A program made the translations under genes and the position numbers. This document shows positions 57,249 to 64,000 of a stretch of DNA of 64,000 nucleotides, one piece after another. Under the pieces are notes generated by a model. The model was given only the letters and a program-made list of their open reading frames with translations, was not told where the DNA came from and ran no database searches. Source of the DNA: Alphaproteobacteria bacterium (GTDB taxonomy: Bacteria; Pseudomonadota; Alphaproteobacteria; Caulobacterales; Parvularculaceae); contig WGLS01000012.1 of assembly GCA_016125455.1 (NCBI GenBank), positions 186,001 through 250,000 on the forward strand. Direction: 5' to 3'. Within the stretch, counting starts at the first letter, position 1, and the number at the start of each line of letters is the position of its first letter.

Positions 57249-60200
57249 TTAGGCGTCCTTGTACTCGAACGTTTCAGAGAGGGGCGTATCGTGTTCGTCG
57301 CGCAACAACTTCCGGTTTTCGCCCAGCGTCGCAAAGACGAAATAAAGCCCCGGAATAATCAGTACGCCGAGCAGCGTGCCGAGGAGCATGCCGCCGGCCG
57401 ATGACGCGCCGATCGTGCGATTGCCGATGGCGCCCGCTCCGCTTGCCGCCACCAACGGCACAAGACCCGCGATGAAGGCGAAAGACGTCATGATGATCGG
57501 TCGGAACCGGACCCGCGCCCCTTCGACCGCCGCATCAAGGACGCTCATGCCTTCATGGTGTTTCTGCACCGCGAATTCCACAATCAGGATCGCGTTCTTC
57601 CCGAGCAGGCCGACCAGCATAACGAGGCCGACCTGGGCGAATACGTTGTTCTCGAGTCCCATGATCTTCAGGAGGAGAAAAGAGCCGAGAACGCCGACCG
57701 GCAAGGAGAGAATGACCGCGAGCGGCAGGAGGAAGCTCTCATACTGTGCGACCAGGACAAGATAGACAAAGATTACCACGATCACGAAAATATAAAGCGC
57801 TTCATTGCCGCGCTCGACCTCGTCGACGGCGAGACCGGCCCAGCCGATGTCATACCCGCGGGGCAGGACTTCGTCCGCCACTTCCTGGATCGCGGCGATC
57901 GCGTCACCTGAGCTGTAGCCTGCCGCAGGCGCGCCCTGGATGGCGGCTGAAGGGTAGGCGTTGAAGCGCGTGATCTCGTTGAGACCCTGCTTCTTGACCA
58001 TGGTCATGAAGGCCGAATAGGGAACTTGGTCGCCGTCTTCATTCTCCACGAACATGCTCTCTACGTCGCTAGGCAGGCGGCGATACTCCGGCGCCGCCTG
58101 GGCGTAGACCTTGTAGAACTGGCCGAACCGCACGAACCCCTGCTCATAGGTCGAGCCGATCATGATGGAGAGATTGTCCATCGCCTTCTTGATCGAAACG
58201 CCTTTTTGCATCGCCACCTGATTATCGATGACGAGCTCATACTGGGGATAGTCGTCAGTAAAGAAGGTGAAGAGCCCGCGAAGTTCAGGACGCTGACGAA
58301 GTGCCCCCATGAATGCGTCGTTTACAGCGCCAAGGCGCTCATAGTCGCCCGTGTTCGTCTTGTCGAGCAATCGCAGCGAAAAGCCGCCCGCAGCCCCGTA
58401 ACCGGGAATCGCGGGCGGGCCGAAGAACTCGACCGTTGCGCCAGAGAGACTTTTCATCGCCGTCTCCAGCTCTTCAATGATTTCCTCGACGGTATGTTCG
58501 CGTTCGTCCCAAGGTTCGAGGTTGATCAGGCAGGTGCCGGCATTCGATCCGCGCCCTTCCGTAAGGACCTCATAGCCTGCTAGCGTCGACACGGACTTCA
58601 CGCCTTCGATTTTCTCGGCGATCGTCTGCAACTCGCGGGTCTTCGCATATGTCCGCTCAAGGGTCGTGCCGGGAGGGGTTTGAACGATCGCATACAGAAT
58701 TCCTTGATCCTCGTTCGGGATGAAACCCGAGGGAAGAACGCCGTTCAGCGCGACCACGCCTCCAATTGCCGCCACAAGCGCAATAAAGGTCAGCGCCCGC
58801 CGCGGCGCGATGCGCGTAAGGAAACCCGCGTACCGTCCTGTCAGCCATTCGAATCCGTGATTGAACGCCTGGAGGGGCAAGCTGAGGGGGTTTTTCCTGG
58901 CCGGCGCTTCGTGATTGGGCTTCTTCAAGATCATGGCGCACAGAACCGGCGTCAGGGTCAGCGCAATCAGGCCAGAAAGTACGATCGCGACGGCCATGGT
59001 GATCGAAAACTGCCGGTAGAACACGCCGACAGGACCGGTCATAAAGGTCACCGGCACAAAAACGGCGGCCATCACGAGGGTGATGGCTATAATGGCGCCG
59101 GAGATCTCGTGCAGAACTTCCCTTGTTGCGCGATATGGTCCGAGGTCGGTATCATGCATCTTGGCGTGGACCGCTTCGACCACGACTATCGCGTTGTCGA
59201 CGACAATGCCGATGGCGAGCACCAGGGCGAACAGGGTGATGAGATTGATATTCACCCCGAAAAGACCCATGAAAAAGAAGGTGCCGATCAGGGATACTGG
59301 GACCGCGAGGGTCGGGATCAGCGTCGATCGCCAGTCGCCAAGGAAAACAAACACAACAAGGGCGACGAGAACGAAGGCCTCGACGAGCGTGTGAAGCACC
59401 TTTTCGATGGACGCGTCGAGGAAACTCGAAACGTCGTAGCTGACTTCATAGTCCATGCCCGGCGGAAAGCTGTCCTCCTTGATCTCTTCAAGCTTCGACT
59501 TGATCCGCTCAATGACTTCGCTGGCGTTCGAGCCCGCGCTCTGCTTCAGCACGAGAGCGGCCGACGGATAGCCGTCAAGGTCGGAGTATATATCGTAAAA
59601 CTCGGAACCGAGTTCGACGTCGGCGACATCCTTAAGGCGCAGGGTCTGACCTTCTTCCGTACTGCGAAGGACAATGTCGCCATACTGCTCCTCGGTATTA
59701 TAGCGGCCGGGGTAGGTCAGCACATACTCGATTGATTGCGACACTTTCCCGGTCGCCATGCCGAGACGCCCTGGGGATCCGATGACGCTCTGCTCAGCGA
59801 GGGCTTCCATGACGTCTTCACTTGAAATCCCGTAGGCGCGCATACGGTCCGGCTTTAGCCAGACACGCATCGCATACTGCCGGCTACCTAGTATTGTCGC
59901 CGTCCCGACGCCTTCAATCCGTTTAATTTCGGGCAGAATGTTGGCGTTGGCGTAATTGAACAGAAACTTCATGTCCGCCTGCTCGTCCTTCGAGTACAGG
60001 TTCACGTACATAAGCATTTGCGGCATGATCGGCGTAATGATCAGGCCTTCCCGCTGCACCAGCGGCGGCAGCTGCGACTTCACCTGATCGACGCGCTGAA
60101 TGACGTTGACGACCGCCTGGCTGGGGTCGGTCCCTGGGCGGAAGACGATCTGGATGGTCGCTTCGCCGGCGCTCGTTGCGTCAGAGATCATGTAGCGCAT

Positions 60201-60422
60201 GTTCTGTACGCCGTTGATCGAGCGTTCGAGAGGGATGAGCACCGAATCTTCGAGAACCTTGGCGCTTGCGCCGGGATAAGCGATAAAGACCGACACCTGC
60301 GGCGGCGCGACGGCAGGAAACTGAGATACCGGCAATGTCAGAATGGACAGACCCCCGAGAAAGGTGAGTATCAGCGAAATGACGATTGCGAGGGCCGGGC
60401 GGTGGAGGATTTTTCCGAACAC
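57249..60422 (-). CDS. RND efflux pump inner-membrane transporter (HAE1 family)
   Basis: The 1057-aa product has the AcrB/MexB architecture: TM1 at 11-30, two large periplasmic loops, and two six-helix halves (GDWRSTLIPTLAVPVSLIGTF near 362; GLLGKNAILIVEFAVQKHHEG near 940). In TM4 the usual Asp-Asp proton-relay pair reads VVDNAIVVVE, that is D409-N410, while the TM10 lysine is kept. The substrate is unknown. It is flanked by its adaptor and outer-membrane genes with gaps of 9 and 2 bases. Confidence 0.95.
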   Translation of the reverse strand: MFGKILHRPALAIVISLILTFLGGLSILTLPVSQFPAVAPPQVSVFIAYPGASAKVLEDSVLIPLERSINGVQNMRYMISDATSAGEATIQIVFRPGTDPSQAVVNVIQRVDQVKSQLPPLVQREGLIITPIMPQMLMYVNLYSKDEQADMKFLFNYANANILPEIKRIEGVGTATILGSRQYAMRVWLKPDRMRAYGISSEDVMEALAEQSVIGSPGRLGMATGKVSQSIEYVLTYPGRYNTEEQYGDIVLRSTEEGQTLRLKDVADVELGSEFYDIYSDLDGYPSAALVLKQSAGSNASEVIERIKSKLEEIKEDSFPPGMDYEVSYDVSSFLDASIEKVLHTLVEAFVLVALVVFVFLGDWRSTLIPTLAVPVSLIGTFFFMGLFGVNINLITLFALVLAIGIVVDNAIVVVEAVHAKMHDTDLGPYRATREVLHEISGAIIAITLVMAAVFVPVTFMTGPVGVFYRQFSITMAVAIVLSGLIALTLTPVLCAMILKKPNHEAPARKNPLSLPLQAFNHGFEWLTGRYAGFLTRIAPRRALTFIALVAAIGGVVALNGVLPSGFIPNEDQGILYAIVQTPPGTTLERTYAKTRELQTIAEKIEGVKSVSTLAGYEVLTEGRGSNAGTCLINLEPWDEREHTVEEIIEELETAMKSLSGATVEFFGPPAIPGYGAAGGFSLRLLDKTNTGDYERLGAVNDAFMGALRQRPELRGLFTFFTDDYPQYELVIDNQVAMQKGVSIKKAMDNLSIMIGSTYEQGFVRFGQFYKVYAQAAPEYRRLPSDVESMFVENEDGDQVPYSAFMTMVKKQGLNEITRFNAYPSAAIQGAPAAGYSSGDAIAAIQEVADEVLPRGYDIGWAGLAVDEVERGNEALYIFVIVVIFVYLVLVAQYESFLLPLAVILSLPVGVLGSFLLLKIMGLENNVFAQVGLVMLVGLLGKNAILIVEFAVQKHHEGMSVLDAAVEGARVRFRPIIMTSFAFIAGLVPLVAASGAGAIGNRTIGASSAGGMLLGTLLGVLIIPGLYFVFATLGENRKLLRDEHDTPLSETFEYKDA

Positions 60423-60431
60423 GTATCGCCC

Positions 60432-61550
60432 TCACTCTGCTTCGGTTTTGAGTTGCGCAAAGACGACATGCGGCTCGACGAATTCGAACTCCGCATGCTC
60501 GCCGTCGCGGACGAATCGGACGCCCTCGACGACGATCTGCTCGTCCGGCAGAAGCCCGCTCTCGATGATGAAGATGTCCTCAAGTTCCTCAGCGATCTTC
60601 ACATTGCGCTGGTGGGCGACCCCTTGCTCGTCGATCACGAAAACATAGGTCTGATCGAGGACCTCGAATGTCGCCTTTTGCGGGATAATGAGCGCGTCGT
60701 TGATCCGCCGCGTCATTACGATATTGCCAGTCTGCCCATTACGGAGCAGCGCATCCGGGTTCGGGAAATCGGCGCGAAATGCGATCGTTCCTGTCTGGGG
60801 GTCGAAGTCCGCTTCGATCGTCGTCACGGTCCCAGACGATCCGAAAAGCGTTCCATTAGCGAGACGCAGGCGAACGGCGTTTTCTCCATCGGTCCGCGTA
60901 GACGTTACGTAGTCGAGATATTCGGCCTCGGGGACGTTGAAATAGACCCACATCGCGCTGTTGTCGGATAGTGTGGTCAATTGCTCGCCTTCCTCAACTA
61001 GACTGCCTTCTCGCGCTTCCAGCCGATCGACCATGCCGGCGAAAGGCGCCTTGATTTCCGTAAAGCCAAGATGGGTCTCGGCGAGCTCGGCTTCCGCTTT
61101 AGCAGTGCGGAATCGGGCTTCCGACAACGCCACCTCGGTCGGCGCGACGACCTTGCGGTCGCCAAGGCTCTTTGTGTTCTTGTATTCGAGTTCAGCCGCC
61201 TCCGCTTCGGCAGCGGCTTTCCGGAATTCCGCCTCATAGGCGGCGGGAAAGACCTTGAACAAAAGCTGGCCTTCCTCGACGCGCTGACCTTCATTGACGG
61301 CGACGCTCTCAAGATATCCCTCGACAAGCGCACTGACCGCGATATGGCGGCTCGATCGAACCACCGCCACATACTCCCTGGCAGCGTCGATATCCCGGAT
61401 CATCGGACGGCTGACATGTAAGGTCGCTTCCTGATGCGCGGCGCTCTCCGAATGGTCGTTTTCGCCGTGTGCTCCGGAACACCCGGTTAGCACAACGAAC
61501 AGGCTAGCGAGAGCAACACCGAGGGCCGGTCGCAGAGAGGCATAGGTCAT
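60432..61550 (-). CDS. RND efflux periplasmic adaptor lipoprotein (HlyD/AcrA family)
   Basis: The 372-aa product has a lipobox LTGC (Cys24), a lipoyl half-motif with VSALVEGYLESVAVNEGQRVEEGQLLF (about 70-98), a helical hairpin (about 100-165), the second lipoyl half FTEIKAPFAGMVDR and beta-barrel and membrane-proximal domains. It links the RND transporter to the outer-membrane channel. The start is the ATG giving MTYASLRP; the open frame before it lacks a signal sequence. It is first in the efflux operon; no dedicated regulator is adjacent. Confidence 0.93.
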   Translation of the reverse strand: MTYASLRPALGVALASLFVVLTGCSGAHGENDHSESAAHQEATLHVSRPMIRDIDAAREYVAVVRSSRHIAVSALVEGYLESVAVNEGQRVEEGQLLFKVFPAAYEAEFRKAAAEAEAAELEYKNTKSLGDRKVVAPTEVALSEARFRTAKAEAELAETHLGFTEIKAPFAGMVDRLEAREGSLVEEGEQLTTLSDNSAMWVYFNVPEAEYLDYVTSTRTDGENAVRLRLANGTLFGSSGTVTTIEADFDPQTGTIAFRADFPNPDALLRNGQTGNIVMTRRINDALIIPQKATFEVLDQTYVFVIDEQGVAHQRNVKIAEELEDIFIIESGLLPDEQIVVEGVRFVRDGEHAEFEFVEPHVVFAQLKTEAE

Positions 61551-61770
61551 GATCGTTCTTTCTCTTGCCGGCCCCCTGGTTGATTGAAGGGCGACGGCCA
61601 AAGGGGACGGCCGGCGGCTTGGCTGGCGCGTACGGACGGATTGGTTTGGAATTCTGGAATGGGCGGCGCGACGGACTGACCAAAGCCGCGCTCGCCGCAT
61701 GGCTCGCGCTGGCAGGTGATCATTCACGACTTGAAGGCGGTAGACGCCTGCCGCCTTGCCGCGCGGCGCT

Positions 61771-62112
61771 TTAAGCGAGGCGCGGCGGTCCGCGGCCAAA
61801 CGGCCGCAGAATCTCCGCGCTGCGTCGCAACGCGTTATCCGAAGGCCGGCCGCGAGTGTTGAGAGCCGCGAGCCGGACGCCGGGAAGAGACTGCGCCGCC
61901 GCTACACCGTAATCGCCGTCGCCCGTCGAATCGACATTGAAAACCGCGAGGGAGCTTGGCTCTTGATCCCTCTCGATCGCTTCTTCCTCGGCGCCTGTAC
62001 GGCCGAATGCCGGCTCCGCGCACAAGACGCAAAGCATCGTCGCGATGAGAACGCCTGCGAGGGCGCCAAGTCGGGCGTTGCCGCCTAGGAGCGTTGAAAG
62101 CGCGTGAACCAC
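61771..62112 (-). CDS. possible small exported protein, unknown
   Basis: The 113-aa frame starts with GTG directly after an in-frame stop, so no longer version exists. It gives a hydrophobic N-terminus (LGALAGVLIATMLCVLCAEPAFG) usable as a signal peptide, and a short mature part with an FNVDSTGDGDYGVA stretch. No ribosome site is evident and no family is recognised. Its 3' end lies in a sequence resembling the repeat at 28153. Confidence 0.35.
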   Translation of the reverse strand: MVHALSTLLGGNARLGALAGVLIATMLCVLCAEPAFGRTGAEEEAIERDQEPSSLAVFNVDSTGDGDYGVAAAQSLPGVRLAALNTRGRPSDNALRRSAEILRPFGRGPPRLA

Positions 62113-62246
62113 AAGGGTTCATAACCGATTTTGCATTGCAATAAAATGAATTTCTTGACGCTCGCGTCCAAGGATGCGGCGCCAGGAAGGTTGCGCTATT
62201 GGAGGGATCGCCACCTTTAGCCGCAAATCCTGGAAGTCGTCCCGCC

Positions 62247-62957
62247 ATGCAACACGCGCCGGAAGCGGTCTTCCTTTCTCTCGTCGCCGGTTCAGCGATC
62301 GGGCTCGGCGCCCTGTTCGCGTTCGCGGAGCAACGTGCGCCGCGACAGGTGGATGCCGAGTTTCCGGTTTTCATGACCGCCCTCGGCGGCGGGGCCCTGC
62401 TGGCCGCCGTGGCGCTTGTTCTGATCCCGGAAGGGCTTGAGACGCTGCCTATCTATGCTTCATCCCTTAGCTTTGTCGCCGGCGGCGGCACCGCACTCGC
62501 AATCGATCGCTACTTCGCCGCCCGCAAGGGCGCCGCCGCGCAGCTTTCGGCCATGCTTCTCGATTTCATCCCGGAGACCATCGTCATCGGCGCGGTCATC
62601 GCGGCCGACATAGGTAAGGCGGTGTTCATGACGCTGATTATTTTCCTGCAGAACGTTCCGGAGAGTTTCGCCGCCTATCGCGAATTGTCCCGGCAAGACG
62701 AAGTGCGCCCCTCCGTCCTGTTGCTGGTCTTCGGCGCGGCGACCGTCAGCGGTCCAGTCTTCGTCTTTATCGGCGCGGGGCTATTCCTCGGCCACCCGGG
62801 GCGGCTCGGCGCGCTCATGACCTATTGTTCGGGTGGGATCATCTATTTTCTGTTCAACGACATCGCGCCTAAAGCGACACTGAAAAACCATTGGTGGCCG
62901 CCGTTCGGCGCGCTGATCGGTTTCCTGATCGGCATGATCGGAGATGCCCTGACCTAA
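62247..62957 (+). CDS. ZIP-like metal-ion transporter family protein
   Basis: The 236-aa product has about eight membrane helices in the ZIP layout: VAGSAIGLGALFAFAE, FVAGGGTALAIDRYFAA, AMLLDFIPETIVIGAVIA and LIIFLQNVPESFAAYREL. The Pro-Glu pairs in the fourth and fifth helices stand where ZIP proteins have HN/HE metal ligands, so the substrate is uncertain. I prefer ATG 62247 over an upstream TTG. It is divergent from the small exported frame. Confidence 0.75.
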   Translation: MQHAPEAVFLSLVAGSAIGLGALFAFAEQRAPRQVDAEFPVFMTALGGGALLAAVALVLIPEGLETLPIYASSLSFVAGGGTALAIDRYFAARKGAAAQLSAMLLDFIPETIVIGAVIAADIGKAVFMTLIIFLQNVPESFAAYRELSRQDEVRPSVLLLVFGAATVSGPVFVFIGAGLFLGHPGRLGALMTYCSGGIIYFLFNDIAPKATLKNHWWPPFGALIGFLIGMIGDALT

Positions 62958-63095
62958 AGCGGACGGAACCGCGGCCGGTTATGACGCGACGCATCCCGCG
63001 TCCCGGTCGACCGCATTTAGGCACTGGTTCGATTGCATCCGGTGGGAATACCGCCAATTGAGTTGCTCGCACAAGAACCTTGTCAGTCTAATGAG

Positions 63096-64000
63096 CTATA
63101 ACGACAGGTAGCTACCGCGACTGCGCCGCCGATTGCGCTCAGAATCGTCGGGACGGGCAAGCCCGCGGATGTAGTCGGAGGCTTCCCGTCTGAGCTGGCG
63201 CAACAGTTCGGCTTGGCGGCTTCGGTCCACCTTGATCGCCGCCTGAAGTTTTCGGCGTTCGGCAAGCTGGCGCGCGATCATTGCCTCGCGTTCTGATCGG
63301 TCGCGCTTCATTGCAGCCGCGATATCCGCTTCGAGACCGTCCGCAATTTTCCGGTAGCGGCCCGTCACGCGCAGCCAAAGAGCCTTCAGGCCTTTCGGCA
63401 AAAGCTTAGCGCGCTCAAAGGCTTCGCGCTCGTTTCGTTTCTTATGCTCTTCGGCCAGCTTCGCGCGTTCGGCACGATGGCGTCCGACCATTTCGGCCTT
63501 CTTGTGCGCGACCGCCATGCGGGATTGGAAAGATCGCCTCGCTTCGGCGATGTGGTTCTTCAGCGCCGGCGTCATGCGCTCGGCGATCAGGGCTTTGGTG
63601 TCCTCAACGCTGCGCAGATCGCTTTCGTCGCCGAGCCTGCCGCGCAAATCCTTCGCCTTCACGCCGACAAGCCGCGCCAGCGACCAGACCTCACCCTGGA
63701 AGTCGAGAACCGCAAACCCGCGCCGGTCGCCCCGGGCGAGCCAGAACCCGCGTTCCCCCAGTGCATGCTCGAACGAGGCGCGGCTGTCCGACACCGCCCA
63801 GCAGTCCTGCACCGTCTCTTTCAAATGCCGCGGATCGGTTCCGGCGCGCTTCGCCTGTTGCCACTCCGCGAGCGTAAAATTCGTCGGGTCGCGCTCGGCG
63901 GCGTTCATCAGACCGCGCGGCATCTTCCATCCATGCTCGAGATACAGCTCGCGCGAGATGTCCCGCAGCTTCACCTTGAAGTGCGAGAGCTGCTTCGCCT
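63096..64000 (-). CDS. relaxase/mobilization protein, C-terminal part (5' cut by window edge)
   Basis: The frame is open to the window edge; at least 301 residues are present and an apparent GTG start at 63974 is internal. The visible part has RDPTNFTLAEWQQAKRAG and FEHALGERGFWLARGDRRGFAVLDFQGEVWSLAR, then a Lys/Arg-rich coiled coil (about 120-280 of the visible part). This matches the C-terminal half of alphaproteobacterial VirD2/MobA-like relaxases; the catalytic Tyr/HUH domain lies beyond the edge. It indicates a conjugative or mobilizable element extending rightwards. Confidence 0.78.
   Translation of the reverse strand, partial: AKQLSHFKVKLRDISRELYLEHGWKMPRGLMNAAERDPTNFTLAEWQQAKRAGTDPRHLKETVQDCWAVSDSRASFEHALGERGFWLARGDRRGFAVLDFQGEVWSLARLVGVKAKDLRGRLGDESDLRSVEDTKALIAERMTPALKNHIAEARRSFQSRMAVAHKKAEMVGRHRAERAKLAEEHKKRNEREAFERAKLLPKGLKALWLRVTGRYRKIADGLEADIAAAMKRDRSEREAMIARQLAERRKLQAAIKVDRSRQAELLRQLRREASDYIRGLARPDDSERNRRRSRGSYLSL

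Noticed and set aside
63020-63060. GGTTCGATTGCATCC considered as a second tRNA 3' end or att copy
   Set aside because: It does not form a T arm, lacks CCA and does not match the 3' end of tRNA-Ala beyond GGTTCGATT.

Overview
The window reads as chromosomal DNA of a GC-rich alphaproteobacterium. The evidence is a GAAC-N7-GAAC LexA box on recA, a DivL-like kinase with tyrosine in place of the phospho-accepting histidine, a very large NAD-glutamate dehydrogenase, an ArsR-methyltransferase/metF/metH operon, and VPLPA-type C-terminal sorting signals. Placement near the Caulobacterales/Parvularculales side of the class is a guess. No CRISPR array, complete insertion sequence or rRNA operon was seen.

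Left part (1-21.4 kb): mostly housekeeping genes. RNase P RNA, a CPBP protease, an amidase, a DMT exporter and a DjlA-like co-chaperone come first. A methionine operon follows (ArsR-methyltransferase, metF, a PPOX-fold protein, and metH lacking its homocysteine domain), with a palindromic operator upstream. Then come mlaA, a probable C-terminally sorted repeat-linker protein, a queuosine-precursor transporter, trmJ-like, a GNAT, icd, a GIN-domain protein, and alaS, a VOC protein and recA (with a LexA box).

Middle part (21.5-47.2 kb): AsmA, the DivL-like kinase, a TPR protein, a cupin, NAD-GDH, and a LuxR regulator divergent from a VPLPA-CTERM protein. Next are a secreted DUF917 protein and purH. 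An envelope/polysaccharide group follows: a short CapD-like dehydratase, a heparinase II/III-like protein, rpe, a polytopic membrane protein, a GT2 glycosyltransferase and YggT. It ends at a well-formed tRNA-Ala(CGC) with its own promoter and terminator.

Right part (47.3-64 kb): visibly lower in GC and rich in accessory functions, starting directly behind the tRNA and ending in a relaxase cut by the window edge. This suggests a genomic island or mobilizable element. Its core is a tightly overlapping operon dabB-dabA-cysD-(DUF6671-like zinc-ribbon protein)-arsR, facing a divergent NhaR-like LysR regulator across a short region with two T-N11-A dyads. DabAB is a known energy-coupled inorganic-carbon uptake system. 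Its translational coupling to an orphan CysD (no cysN here) and a four-CxxC protein is not something I can explain from known pathways, and it is the best candidate for an undescribed system in the window. A complete tripartite RND efflux operon and a ZIP-type transporter follow.
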